Positions 34,205 through 46,786 of a stretch of 64,000 nt of DNA are shown in pieces (the first letter of the stretch is position 1; every line of letters starts with the position of its first letter). A program made the translations under genes and the position numbers. A model generated the notes under the pieces. The model had not been told where the DNA came from. It did not search any database and saw nothing but the letters and a program-made list of their open reading frames with translations. Origin of the DNA: Acheta domesticus (lineage: Eukaryota > Arthropoda > Insecta > Orthoptera > Gryllidae); assembly GCA_031308135.1 (NCBI GenBank), contig JAHLJT010000631.1, positions 265,160,948 through 265,224,947 of the forward strand, written 5' to 3'.

Positions 34205-35915
34205 AATTACTTCCTCTACCTTCCTCCCCTAGATACATCCAAAGCATTTAACACTGTTCCTCACGCGGCGATTCGGTGTGTGTGTACAGGAAAGGGATCC
34301 CTGACGCCTTTACCCCTTTAGTAATGGACTCTTACACTGACGTTTCCACCTTCATTCAGCATCTCTCGAGAGGAATTGAGGTGCCAGTCCGAAGCCGAGT
34401 AAATTTGGGGACCCCTTGTCCCCACTACATTTAATCTCATTATGGACTGTGTCCTTGAGAAATTGGAAAACAAGCCAGGATATATGCCCGTCCATGTGTC
34501 TGTTTTAGCGTTTGCTGACAATCTGGTGCTGTTAGCAAATGTGCTCCAAGAGCTCAATAATTTGTTGATATTGGAGTGGAATATCTTGGGGCCCTCGGAA
34601 TGATATTGTCCGTCGCGAAGTGTTCATCATTTCCTATTACAACCTTTGAAAGATCCTGGTTCATTGAGGACCTCTGACTGATAGGTTGGGGGAGGGAATT
34701 CCTCTGGTTAGTAATGATCATATCGTAACGTATCTAGAAGTGAACTACACTATCTAGAATGGTTTCCCATGCAAACATCCATGTCTAATTTGATGGTGGC
34801 AGTGCGAGGCTACAGAAAGCGCATTTAAAGTCGGAAGTTGGTGGAAACTTGAGACCACATTACCTCTAACAATTTGTTTTATCGATACCATCGACTTCGA
34901 TGGCATCGGCTCAAGGACGCGGACGGTCAAATTAGAAGAATGGCAGTCAGTTCCTACATCTGCATATGAGTACTGCAGATGACTTATTCTGTCTGGCCAA
35001 GATCTCTCTGGGCGTGGGAACTGGGAAAGCTGCGGCTTGCCCAACACGTTTCTAGAGTAGCGCTGAACCTAGAATTACGATTAGAAAAAATCTTAAGATC
35101 CTATTTGCAGATATCTGAGCTTCTGCCCGAGTTTCTACCAACGGACATTAATTACTGCCGAAACCCTGAGACTCAACTAGTCCTATTCCGAACGAGATTA
35201 AGAGCTTGTAATAAGAAATGCGCCGATGACGAGATAGCCGCCTAGGAAAAGCTGGGGTCTCAAGGGAAGCGGTTAAGGCGCATATAAACGATCCGATTGG
35301 AAATGCCTTTTCGAAAGGTTATAATCTTCTGAAACCTGATCTTTTTATCACTGTACTCCAAATGAGATCAAAAACCGCTGCCGGTAAATCTACTGTTAAT
35401 TAGAGGAAGTCCCAGAAAGGATGTACGAGCATTTACTCCACGAACTGCAATACAGCTGTAGTAACCATGAATCACACCCTGGGTCAATGCATTTTTACTA
35501 AGCCAGCAAGAATAAAGCATCGTGACGAGATGAAGCACTGCACAGAGGGTAAGTTACTCCGGAAATCGGACACCATGGTGTCCACGAAAGACAATTTCTC
35601 CCTCCTCCAAGGATTTTAGACTCAAACCTGACCTGTAATAAAAAGTTGGGAAGGTGTTTCCCACGAGGATGGGTCTAGCCTCCTGAAATCAGTGAAGTAA
35701 AAGGTAGTAAAATACCAACCAGTCATTCCCCTGGTAGTAAATGCAGAAAAAGAACTTATTGGCCCTGTGGGGAAGTCTAGGGAAACCAAGGGATCCTAAA
35801 ATGCTTAGGAACTATTTAGTTACCATGACCTTAAGTGGGAAGTGCATGAAATTTAATGTAGCATATAGAAAATTATATCACATATATAGTGGTTATATTA
35901 AAGAGATGTAGTAGA
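34205..35915 (+). pseudogene. R2-clade non-LTR retrotransposon relic (RT to endonuclease)
   Basis: Truncated at its 5' end, with shifts and stops throughout. LDTSKAFNTVPH (about 34230) is reverse transcriptase block A. Then follow GKGIPDAFTPLVMDSYTDV and GIEVPVRSRVNLGTP. MDCVLEKLENKPGY precedes VLAFADNLVLLAN (about 34504), the catalytic FADD box with the second Asp changed to Asn. The C-terminal part keeps NHTLGQCIFTK with ARIKHRDEM (about 35470-35540), the zinc-knuckle region, then traces of the restriction-like endonuclease and an IGPVGKSRETKGS-like tail. The gene order and phrases are those of R2-type elements. R2 normally inserts in 28S rDNA; none is seen here. Confidence 0.75.
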
Positions 35916-35929
35916 AATCTTATAGTGGT

Positions 35930-36490
35930 AGCAAAATTCTGAAAAAATTTGAACTGATGCAATTTTCAAAAAGTAGGGATTTCATTAAAAATGAAATTCA
36001 CGCCATTTTTAAGTAATACTTCTAGTCTATACGAGGATACTATTTAATAAAAAAACTGGAGTCTTTTTTTAAAAAAATGTTGAAAATTTAATTGAAACTT
36101 CATGTAAAGTTATATCCCCCAAAATCAATATGTCCATTTCAAACTCGTAAGGCCTTGAGACCTAGATAAATCGGAGAATACCAATTTTCAGAAAATCATC
36201 GGAGTTTTACCATTGTGCGTAAAACATTCCGGTGATTTTCATCATCGGAATCATCAGACAGATGGACGAAGGGACAGCCGGACTGAAAGTTTTGCTGTCA
36301 ATCTTTTTCTCGGTCATATGGACCTACAAAATGTGGGTTCTGACCACACAAGATGTTAAAGAAAGTAATTTACTACATACAAAAAGTAACAAGATTTATT
36401 CGCTTTCTCCCAGGACCCAGAAAAAAGAATTTTTCTTTAAAAAGTCACCATATACCCGCAGAATACAATATTTACTCTACATTGCGTGCA
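35930..36490 (+). mobile_element. Family X fragment, copy X7
   Basis: A diverged 3' part: GGCCTTGAGACCTAGATAAA, GGACGAAGGGACAGCCGGAC and TTTTGCTGTCAATCTTTTTC align with the corresponding phrases of other copies. It directly follows the LINE relic. No terminal repeat remains. Confidence 0.5.
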
Positions 36491-36566
36491 TACATTTGTT
36501 AAGTTAACGCGTGTAAATGATGTAAGTTACAATATTGTAGTAAAAAGTGTAGTTCTACAGATAAAT

Positions 36567-36827
36567 GAAAATGCTTAATTTATAAGGAAATATTTATCAT
36601 TATTTACCACCATAAAATTTTCATAGAAAAACGTGTATTTCCGTTAGAGAGAACTTCTTGACAGTCTGAGTAAGAAGAACATTTCGAGCAAAACCGCAGC
36701 GTAATATCTAAGAATGTGAAGGCAATGCAATGTTTTTGCGGTGCAAATGTTTCACAGTAGCCTCTCTAAAGTACTATAAATGATCGCTTGAAGAACTGCA
36801 AGATACGTTGTTGCAGAAGACGTCGAC
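36567..36827 (+). promoter_or_regulatory. Promoter region of gene B (conserved with gene C)
   Basis: About 260 bp upstream of the gene B ATG align with 51171-51422 of gene C. The most conserved blocks are TATTTCCGTTAGAGAGAACT (36636), a CCGCAGC block (36692), and ACTATAAATGATC with TATAAA at 36775-36780. The ATG lies 48 bases after the TATA box, so the leader is short. No regulatory factor is assigned. Confidence 0.7.
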
Positions 36828-39800
36828 ATGGATAAAATCATCGGCCTATTTTGTGTGTTGGCCGTCGCCCTAGGTAAGTACTCGTACTCCAGCTGAAACA
36901 AACACAACTAATTCTTTCAGCGTTTGTTATATAAAAGAACGATTACTAAAATATTTATTCGTAAACTTGTCTATCATGTAGTTTTTTCAGATTTAGGGGA
37001 AAGTCTTGGTGTTAAACCTGAAAATTAGACCTATGCCACCTTTATAAGTGTATTTTAGTCTAATTTTACAAGAAATTTAATTAAAAAATTTGGACCCGTT
37101 TGTGAAAAAAATTTGAAAATGTTTGGGGAGGCTTCATGTAAAGTACCTCCGAATTTTAGAAAAAGTTTTTTTTTTTAAACGCAGGGCCTCTAGTGGAGCC
37201 AGATTGACCGGGGAATATCCAGTTTGGAAAAAATCCTATGTATGGTTTAGGCGCTAGTGGTGACGGACATACGAACGGATGGACGGACGAACGTTTTGAA
37301 AAAAATACTTTTTCCGTATCAGGGGACCGCAAAAAGTGTATTTCTGTTGAAATCTTGAAATAGATTTTCCGCAGCATTACATTACTTTCTCTGTACTACG
37401 TATATTACTTCGTGAAAACATAATACGAGAAAGTAAAATATACAGCAGTTTTTGAGAAAATGTTGTTTGGTTGTTTTTTAAATATTGTTAACTTTTTTGT
37501 CACTATCACAGAAAAACTAATATTTAAAAATATTTACAAAAATTGTACATGCTATTATATAACTATATATATTTTAACAGATTTAATTAAAAAATAAATA
37601 CATCTGTTATTGTCATGCGGCGAAAAATATTCATATTTGCGAAATTCAAAATTCAATTTTCAATTTGTGTTAGCGTACGGTTCTATTGAGATAAAGAAAT
37701 ACAAATACGAGCCGTTTCCGAGAAAATTTCAATAATGTCGTCGGACTTCTTGTGCATCACTCCTAACACTTAAGTTATCGATTAAAATTAGAGAAGCCGT
37801 GACACCAGCAAGATCGATATGGCCATGTGATTGAAAATAGCATGTACGTCCAGGACGGGCAAGTTGTTCACAGACGGACGGGCAGACTGGCAGAGAAGCA
37901 TTTTGCCAGAAAACAGTTTTATCCTCAAAGCGTAAATTCTGATTACAAGAGATTTCGGATTATTCGAGAAAGTAGTTTATAACTTATAGGAGCAAGAAAA
38001 GCTCTCTCTTTATGCATCAGCGCTTCAAAAAACTATATTTTTCTGTTGTTTCTGCTCTTCCCTAGCAACATTACAACTCTTCCTCTGAACTACGGTCCGA
38101 TGAAATGAAATTGGTGATTCATATTTGGGAGATGAAAGAAAACCTCTGGCGTTTTAATGGGAGGTGGTAAACACAACTTTTAAGCACATCGAAACTTCGA
38201 TGAGTTGCCACTGACTCGAAACAAGGATGCAACGATACTTCTCTTCTGCCTCTCATCCATTTTCTGGGAATCCTGGTTTCTTTGCGGCTTGAAACGCAGG
38301 GCCTTGGTTAAGTGTTTTAAAGCAAGATTACTGAAGTTTTTGTTTCGTGATTTCGACTGTGATACCTACTTCTTTCTTGCTCTTTCACTGTAAGATGAGA
38401 AAGTTTTATAATTGTGCCCCGGAAAACGCCGTATTTTCGACAGATATACTCTTAACCGGGACATGGTAACGAAAAAGAGGATAAAACTTGTTCCCTTGTA
38501 GAGTAAACGATGTGTAATCAAAATCCATGTTTTCTGAGCCCTCGATACCGAAATATTGATTGTCGGCATAAGTTTCTCCGTCCGTCTGTGGTTAATGTTA
38601 GCCCTCAATATGTTCAGCCGAATTTTTCAGCAATTGATATTCTCCAATCGATTTATATAACCTCAAGGCCCTTCGAGTTTAAAATGGATATTTTTATTTT
38701 CGGGATATTTTATATAATGGTATCACATATCAAGCAAACAACATACCAAAAAATCTTAAAAATAATTTCAAACTTTGGATTAAAGTTTGCCCTCGGATGG
38801 CGTAGAGGACGCTAGAAGGGAGAGGCACGGGTCTCATTTTTGCTGAAATCCCTGATTTATCAAAAATTGCAAAAGTTCGATTTTTTCGGCATCTTAAACA
38901 ACTGCTGAAATTAATGCGATGATTTCTTCCTGAATTCAATATATTCTTTATAATCAGATCTTGAAATAAGCTCCTGAAAACTTTATATAAATTATGAGCA
39001 GTTTTCGCATAAATTTCTGTGAAACACCGGAAATTTTAAATTCTTTAAAACAACCTTTTTCACAAAAATGGCTCCAATTTTTTTCTTTCATTTTTAAAGT
39101 ATGTATCAAAGGACAGGAACAATATTGGTGCTAGTTTCATTTCCATGAAAATCTCTGTATTTTCAAAAAATGTAAAATTTTAACATTTAAAAAATAGAAG
39201 TGCTTCAACAGCGCATTATTGTACTAGTTACGCATTATTGAAATATTGCGTTTTCTGCACTGCTAACTACTCAGCTATAACGTAAAAATGTCCATCACCA
39301 CTAGTTCAAACGAAGATCCTGTGGTGCATTTCTGCGTTTTTTTCGATAGTCAGAACCAGTAGTTATTTATTATTTTTACAAATGAAACAAATTCAAATAA
39401 ATTCATCTGCAAGAGTATTTGCAGGGCATTATACAAAAATGCAATAATAATTTCACACAATGTTGTCTAGATTACATCGAATCGACCTTTAATTTGTAAA
39501 TTTCACTGTGAGCAATCAAAAGTTCTTAACGTAAAACAAGTACATGTGTTAGTACTTATTTAAATCTAATACCTTTCTTAATTTTTTCCTATCATAAGAA
39601 CCGACGGTGGCAGAATTTTCATCACTAGCTTGTCAAATAGGTGGGATTCAGTTGCTGTCTGGAAGAGAATCCTAGCTGCCGGCTGCTCTGATCTGTAGTT
39701 TTCCGTGGTTTCTCCAATCAATACCAAACGAAAGCTGGAGCAGTACCCTAGAAAACGGGCCACAGACCGCGCGTAATCTTTTCTTACTCTTTTATGTCGT

Positions 39801-42800
39801 CCCCTCACCCCTCACACTTACACTAACATGCACTACACTACCACACATGACGAGAGACCGGTCGGGAGCATGTCCCAGCTGAGGCGGAGCCCCGGCGGTG
39901 GGAGATACCTGGTAGCGGAAAACCCCGCTAGCTGACAGTAGTTTTGCGGGGGGATCACTAACAATCAATCAGACAGCTCTCTGGTGATTGATGAAGATGT
40001 CCGCTCAAGACGAAGACGCCCGCTTTCTTGGTGATGGGGCGCTGGTAGGATTGCTTGTTCGCTCTTGGTTGGCTCGCCCTGCGTGACGTGGGGCGAGCGA
40101 TAGGTATGCTCACGTGATGGGCGCCATTTTGTCGTGTGCCTACGTGACTCACGTCCCGTGTTTGACTTTGGCACGGTTTTGGCTTCACCCGCCGGAGTTC
40201 GGGTATCTATAAAAGTGTATAATTTTTTGTGAAAATCGTGCTTACAGTTTGCCTCTAGCGTTGTTCACACACAGCGAAACATTTCGTCATCCTTCGTTTC
40301 TTCGGTATCTGAGACCCACCAAACATTTTTTTTTATTTTCTGGGTTAAAAGTGTGTAACGCGTATTCTGTCTCTATAACGTGCAAGAGCAAGTACTTTAC
40401 TTACCAAACAATTTTTGAGAAAATAATTTACTGCAAAAAGGAGCGCAAAAATCAACTATCTCCCTAGATATTTTTCAGTTGTAAATATTTCTAATTTATT
40501 GAAGAAAAATGTGTAAATACAAACAGTAAATTTAAAGATCTGCATTGTGTAATAAAGTGATTACAGAAAATTTCAATAAATACATGTTTAAAAATCAATC
40601 TTTTTTGTATTAGGAATATGACTAGTTTTTATCAAACTAGTCACATCACTACTCTCAGTCTACTCACAAACTAGTCACATTACTACAATACTTTGTCTGT
40701 GCATAATAGTAAACAAAATAGTACCAGAAATATGAATTTCAAAGAAAGAAACTACTTATTACAGAAAACAAACATCACTGAGGTTTTGCATTTTGTGGGA
40801 TATCTGAATAATGCTTAGGCACCTCCTTGACTAGCTTGTAAACCTTACTTAACACAAAATACAGAATATAAAAAAAATGCAAAACTCTTATAATTGTCTT
40901 AAACACACATTCCAACTCGAATAAAATGTCATAACAACGATTAAAAATAAAGAAAATCACAAACGATCCTATAATTCGTGCTGTGTGCTGTTAGTGATTT
41001 CTTTTATAATACAGCATTGGCTTCCATATCCGAAGTGGCATCGGAGTCTGAAATGGACTTGGAGACCGAGATGGCTCTCGACAACGCAGATCGGCCGCGG
41101 AGTGGTTCTGATTCCCGAACTGATTCGGCCAACGAGGCAGACGATACAGTGGAGAACGGTGATGCTCTTAACAGCGATGAGTCTCTCGAGAATAACATTG
41201 ACCCGAGAGCGAGGAGGAAAATGAGAAGAAGGTGATTTACCCTTCTAGGGAACAGAGGATTAGGGGTGGATATAAAACGAATATAACAAACCATCCTTAT
41301 CAGGTAACAAACCGTTCAGTTCTTCTATAAAAACTGAGTGACATTGTAAATGAATAAAATAAAATATTTAAAAACGTTATTGAATGTTCAAATTATGGGA
41401 AACATTATTTTATCACATTAAACTTACGTATAAAAGAGTAAATTGTGTGTTGTTGCTTGCAGGTTTCTGTAGAGCTGTGTCGTTTTCAATACTCTTACGT
41501 GTGTAGTGGTTCATCGTCAGTAAAAACTGGGTATTGACTGCTGCCCATTGTTTGATGGGGTGAGTACGAACAGAAACTGCCAGAAATACGATGAAGCTCT
41601 TGAGTTTAAAAGCAAGTACAAATGTGTGTTCTGTGCAGCACACCATCTGAATTTACGGTTCGTGCGGGCAGCAACTATCTCGAATCGGAGGGCACCCTTT
41701 ACAGAGTCTCCGAAATCTACATTCATTTTCTCTACGACTCGAAGATCTCTGACTATGACATTGGAATCATGCGCGTGAGTCTTCAAATCTTAAATTTCAG
41801 TTTTTATTCTCTTCGAACTTCCTGCCGAATTCTGACCACTGGAATGTAAATAAAAAAACTTTAGAATTCTCAGTTGATGTCAGAGATAATGAGGTGTTTC
41901 GCACAAATCTTTTAGTTAGTTTCGTTTATGTAAATCAAATATCAGTTTTGTATGTAATAGTTGTCTAGTAAATATTGTACACTACATTTATTTCCATGAC
42001 ATTTGCAGATCGACGGCACCTTTAAATATAACCAATTCGTACAGCCCATTAAACTTGCTAAGTCTGTGCCCAAACCCGGTTCCACAGTGACCGTTGCGGG
42101 CTGGGGGCTCACCTCAGTAAGTGCTGCTGCCATTAAACATTTTGTTGCCTGTGAATCAGTTTTTAAAAGATTGGTGAGATAATGCATTTTGTTGCCTGTG
42201 AATCAGTTTTAATAGATTGGTGAGATAATGCATTTTGTTGCCTGTGAATCAGTTTTTAATAGATTGGTGGGATAATGCATTTTGTTGCCTGTGAATCAGT
42301 TTTAATAGATTGGTGAGATAATGCATTTTGTTGCATGTGAATCAGTTTTAATAGATTGGTGAGATAATGCATTTTGTTGCCTGTGAATCAGTTTTTAATA
42401 GATTGGTGAGATAATGCATTTTGTTGCCTGTGAATCAGTTTTAATAGATTGGTGAGATAATGCATTTTGTTGCGTGTGAATCAGTTTTAATAGATTGGTG
42501 AGATAATGAATTTTGTTGCCTGTGAATCAGTTTTAATAGATTGGTGAGATAATGCATTTTGTTGCCTGTGAATCAGTTTTTAATAGATTGGTGGGATAAT
42601 GCATTTTGTTGCCTGTGAATCAGTTTTAATAGATTGGTGAGATAATGCATTTTGTTGCGTGTGAATCAGTTTTAATAGATTGGTGAGATAATGCATTTTG
42701 TTGCGTGTGAATCAGTTTTAATAGATTGGTGAGATAATGCATTTTGTTGCGTGTGAATCAGTTTTAATAGATTGGTGAGATAATGCATTTTGTTGCGTGT

Positions 42801-45800
42801 GAATCAGTTTTAATAGATTGGTGAGATAATGCATTTTGTTGCCTGTGAATCAGTTTTTAATAGATTGGTGGGATAATGCATTTTGTTGCCTGTGAATCAG
42901 TTTTAATAGATTGGTGAGATAATGCATTTTGTTGCCTGTGAATCAGTTTTAATAGATTGGTGAGATAATGCATTTTGTTGCGTGTGAATCAGTTTTAATA
43001 GATTGGTGAGATAATGCATTTTGTTGCCTGTGAATCAGTTTTAATAGATTGGTGAGATAATGCATTTTGTTGCGTGTGAATCAGTTTTAATAGATTGGTG
43101 AGATAATGCATTTTGTTGCGTGTGAATCAGTTTTAATAGATTGGTGAGATAATGCATTTTGTTGCGTGTGAATCAGTTTTAATAGATTGGTGAGATAATG
43201 CATTTTGTTGCGTGTGAATCAGTTTTAATAGATTGGTGAGATAATGCATTTTGTTGCCTGTGAATCAGTTTTAATAGATTGGTGAGATAATGCATTTTGT
43301 TGCGTGTGAATCAGTTTTAATAGATTGGTGAGATAATGCATTTTGTTGCCTGTGAATCAGTTTTAATAGATTGGTGAGATAATGCATTTTGTTGCCTGTG
43401 AATCAGTTTTAATAGATTGGTGAGATAATGCATTTTGTTGCCTGTGAATCAGTTTTAATAGATTGGTGAGATAATGCATTTTGTTGCGTGTGAATCAGTT
43501 TTAATAGATTGGTGAGATAATGCATTTTGTTGCCTGTGAATCAGTTTTAATAGATTGGTGAGATAATGCATTTTGTTGCCTGTGAATCAGTTTTAATAGA
43601 TTGGTGAGATAATGCATTTTGTTGCGTGTGAATCAGTTTTAATAGATTGGTGAGATAATGCATTTTGTTGCGTGTGAATCAGTTTTAATAGATTGGTGGG
43701 ATAATGCATTTTGTTGCCTGTGAATCAGTTTTAATAGATTGGTGAGATAATGCATTTTGTTGCGTGTGAATCAGTTTTAATAGATTGGTGAGATAATGCA
43801 TTTTGTTGCGTGTGAATCAGTTTTAATAGATTGGTGAGATAATGCATTTTGTTGCCTGTGAATCAGTTTTAATAGATTGGTGAGATAATGCATTTTGTTG
43901 CCTGTGAATCAGTTTTAATAGATTGGTGAGATAATGCATTTTGTTGCGTGTGAATCAGTTTTAATAGATTGGTGAGATAATGCATTTTTGTTGCGTGGTG
44001 AATCAGTTTTAATAGATTGGTGGGATAATGCATTTTGTTGCCTGTGAATCAGTTTTTAATAGATTGGTTGAGATAATGCATTTTGTTGCGTGTGAATCAG
44101 TTTTAATAGATTGGTGGGATAATGCATTTTGTTGCCTGTGAATCAGTTTTAATAGATTGGTGAGATAATGCATTTTGTTGCCTGTGAATCAGTTTTAATA
44201 GATTGGTGAGATAATGCATTTTGTTGCGTGTGAATCAGTTTTAATAGATTGGTGAGATAATGCATTTTGTTGCCTGTGAATCAGTTTTAATAGATTGGTG
44301 AGATAATGCATTTTGTTGCGTGTGAATCAGTTTTAATAGATTGGTGAGATAATGCATTTTGTTGCCTGTGAATCAGTTTTTAATAGATTGGTGAGATAAT
44401 GCATTTTGTTGCGTGTGAATCAGTTTTAATAGATTGGTGAGATAATGCATTTTGTTGCCTGTGAATCAGTTTTAATAGATTGGTGAGATAATGCATTTTG
44501 TTGCCTGTGAATCAGTTTTAATAGATTGGTGAGATAATGCATTTTGTTGCGTGTGAATCAGTTTTAATAGATTGGTGAGATAATGCATTTTGTTGCGTGT
44601 GAATCAGTTTTAATAGATTGGTGGGATAATGCATTTTGTTGCCTGTGAATCAGTTTTAATAGATTGGTGAGATAATGCATTTTGTTGCCTGTGAATCAGT
44701 TTTAATAGATTGGTGAGATAATGCATTTTGTTGCGTGTGAATCAGTTTTAATAGATTGGTGGGATAATGCATTTTGTTGCCTGTGAATCAGTTTTAATAG
44801 ATTGGTGAGATAATGCATTTTGTTGCGTGTGAATCAGTTTTAATAGATTGGTGAGATAATGCATTTTGTTGCCTGTGAATCAGTTTTAATAGATTGGTGA
44901 GATAATGCATTTTGTTGCCTGTGAATCAGTTTTTAATAGATTGGTGGGATAATGCATTTTGTTGCCTGTGAATCAGTTTTAATAGATTGGTGAGATAATG
45001 CATTTTGTTGCCTGTGAATCAGTTTTAATAGATTGGTGAGATAATGCATTTTGTTGCGTGTGAATCAGTTTTAATAGATTGGTGAGATAATGCATTTTGT
45101 TGCCTGTGAATCAGTTTTAATAGATTGGTGAGATAATGCATTTTGTTGCCTGTGAATCAGTTTTTAATAGATTGGTGAGATAATGCATTTTGTTGCCTGT
45201 GAATCAGTTTTAATAGATTGGTGAGATAATGCATTTTGTTGCGTGTGAATCAGTTTTAATAGATTGGTGAGATAATGCATTTTGTTGCGTGTGAATCAGT
45301 TTTAATAGATTGGTGAGATAATGCATTTTTTGCCTGTGAATCAGTTTTAATAGATTGGTGAGATAATGCATTTTGTTGCCTGTGATTCATTTTTAATAGA
45401 TTGATGAGATAATACATTTTGTTGCCTGTGAATCAGTTTTAATAGATTGGTGAGATAATACATTTTGTTGCCTGTGAATCAGTTTTAATAGATTGGTAGG
45501 ATAATGCATTTTGTTGCCTGTGAATCAGTTTTAATAGATTGGTGAGATAATACATTTTGTTGCCTGTGAATCAGTTTTAATAGATTGGTGAGATAATACA
45601 TTTTGTTGCCTGTGAATCAGTTTTAATAGATTGGTGAGATAATTTGTTGCCTGTGAATCAGTTTTAATAGATTGGTGAAATAACGCATACTTTGTTTGCA
45701 GCACAACGAATCGTTTTCTGACGATCTGATGGCCGTTTGACTTGACAATCACGACGCGAGAGCTCTGCAGCGAGTCCTTCCTCATCACGCCTCGCCTGTT

Positions 45801-45985
45801 CTGCGCCGGGTACATCGCGGGGGGGCGCGGCACCTGCGGGGGCGACTCCGGGGGCCCCCTGGTCTCCGACGGGGCGCAGGTGGGCCTCGTGTCCGGGGGC
45901 AATTGCAGCCATCCTCTGAAGCCCTCGGTCTTTACGAACGTCCCCCTACTTGCGCGATTGGGTCAGATACTACACTGGCGTCTAA
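36828..45985 (+). CDS. S1A serine protease zymogen with acidic prodomain (gene B)
   Basis: Six exons: 36828-36873, 41015-41303, 41463-41559, 41639-41774, 42009-42116, 45702-45985. Exon 1 is the signal peptide MDKIIGLFCVLAVAL. Exon 2 is a prodomain of about 85 residues rich in Glu, Asp and Ser, ending REQR/IRGG. His57 is in TAAHC, Asp102 in DYDIGIMR, Ser195 in TCGGDSGGPLVSDG. Residue 189 is Gly and Ser is at the 226 position (KPSVFTNV), so the S1 pocket is not trypsin-like. One Cys of the usual CGGS strand is kept, as CSGS. Indels: a missing base in exon 2 (about 41204) and in exon 3 (about 41512), an extra T (45736-45738) and an extra C (45942-45946) in exon 6; correction gives about 319 residues. 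Intron 1 (4.1 kb) holds family X copies and other repeats. Intron 5 (3.6 kb) is almost entirely a 46-bp minisatellite. Confidence 0.83.
37060..38000 (+). mobile_element. Family X fragments, copies X8 (in intron 1 of gene B)
   Basis: The first part (37060-37440) ends properly: GCAGCATTACATTACTTTCT, then TACGTATATTACTTCGTG and a CGAGAAAGTAAAA terminus. The second part (37441-38000) is a diverged copy with AGACGGACGGGCAGACTGGC at 37872. Non-coding. Confidence 0.6.
38400..39180 (-). mobile_element. Family X fragment, copy X9 (inverted)
   Basis: CGGAAAACGCCGTATTTTCG at 38421 and GTAACGAAAAAGAGGATAAA at 38466 are reverse complements of the near-terminal phrases of other copies. Interior phrases follow to about 39180. 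It lies in intron 1 of gene B. Confidence 0.6.
39580..40210. repeat. Interspersed repeat (shared with 16420-16690) and GC-rich tail
   Basis: 39640-39760 matches the repeat at 16420-16530. It is followed by a GC-richer tract (39860-40200) with GGCGGAGCCCCGGCGGTGGG and CGTGACGTGGGGCGAGCG, out of character for its surroundings. Short minus-strand frames here have no domain. Probably the remainder of one transposon. Intron 1 of gene B. Confidence 0.45.
42138..45690 (+). repeat. 46-bp minisatellite, about 77 copies, filling intron 5 of gene B
   Basis: The unit contains CATTTTGTTGCCTGTGAATC and TTTTAATAGATTGGTGAGAT and repeats about every 46 bases (47 when the T run has five T). Most differences between copies fall at three sites: GCCTG or GCGTG, GTGAGATA or GTGGGATA, and four or five T. 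The last units before 45690 are more diverged. Introns of the same position in genes C and D are only about 84 bp and contain one copy of the same phrase (56760-56807 and 30765-30800), so the array arose by local amplification of intron sequence. Confidence 0.97.
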
Positions 45986-46223
45986 GTCAGTAGGTTTCGG
46001 AGCACTTAAGGATTCACACGTTTGCTCCAAAGAAATGTATTTATTTTGTTCAGAAATTTGTTTGTGAATTCGATTTATTTCGTATGTAATCAGGTGTAGA
46101 ATTTCCAATCCTTGATCTTATTTTGATGTATTAATATTATTCACAAAGTCAGTAAAATATTGAAATGCTTTTGATCTTTTCTTTAAGAAATAACATCTAA
46201 TATACATGAAGTTGTATTTACTA
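45986..46223. other. 3' flank of gene B
   Basis: It aligns with the flanks of C and D (GAAATGCTTTTGATCTTTTC at 46161 against GAAATGCATTGATCTTTTAT at 57333). The alignment stops at 46223 and resumes at 49273, so the 3 kb between are an insertion. Confidence 0.55.
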
Positions 46224-46786
46224 CTAGAAAAACCCGGCAGACGTTGTTTTGCCCTTCATCTCATTCTTTCCCCTCCTATCTCCCTTTCTGTCTCTCCCTC
46301 GCCCTGTCCCTATCGGTCTGTCTCTGTGTGTCTCTGTCTCTGCCGCTCTCTGTCCCTCTCATCCACATTTACTTTCAGATTCTGCACGTCTCTGGGCAGG
46401 AGAGGTAATATCGGGAAGCGCCGGACCAGCAAAAATGTAACAGGATGTTCGAGATCTCATTCTGTAGATTACGATGTGAGAAACGTTTCTTTGAAGTCAT
46501 CGGCCTCAACATTTTAGTTTTTAAGGCTATATAACGCCTCATTTAGGAGTTATTTAATGATATAGATTCAAAATGCTGACGAGTGTGTTGCGGGTTGCAT
46601 TTGCCGTGAATATTTAGTTTTGTTCTACAGCGCCATGTAGTATAGTTACAACAGAATTAACCACACATAAACCTTCTTGGTAAAAAGAAATGAGAAGTGT
46701 AGAAGTGCCGACTTTCATTGAGATCGGTTCAACGGTGTGGGAGTTTCGCTCTTATTTATATACGAACATCCATTTATATATAATAA
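46224..46786 (-). mobile_element. Non-autonomous Helitron-like element, copy 1
   Basis: On the minus strand it ends with a hairpin, GGCAAAACAACGTCTGCC, then GGGTTTTTCTAG and a flanking T, which fits the Helitron 3' signature (hairpin, CTRR, T). A CT-rich tract (46255-46370) lies next to the hairpin, as in the copy at 48825. The opposite end abuts the next element at 46787. Confidence 0.6.

Noticed and set aside
42138..45690. CRISPR-like array
   Set aside because: The units abut with no unique spacers, and the array is inside an intron of a eukaryotic gene.
45531..45912. Minus-strand frames opposite the last exon of gene B
   Set aside because: They are antisense shadows of the GC-rich Ser195 exon and the minisatellite.
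46206..46517. Ser/Leu-rich open frame at 46206-46517
   Set aside because: It runs through the CT-rich tract of a non-autonomous Helitron-like element.
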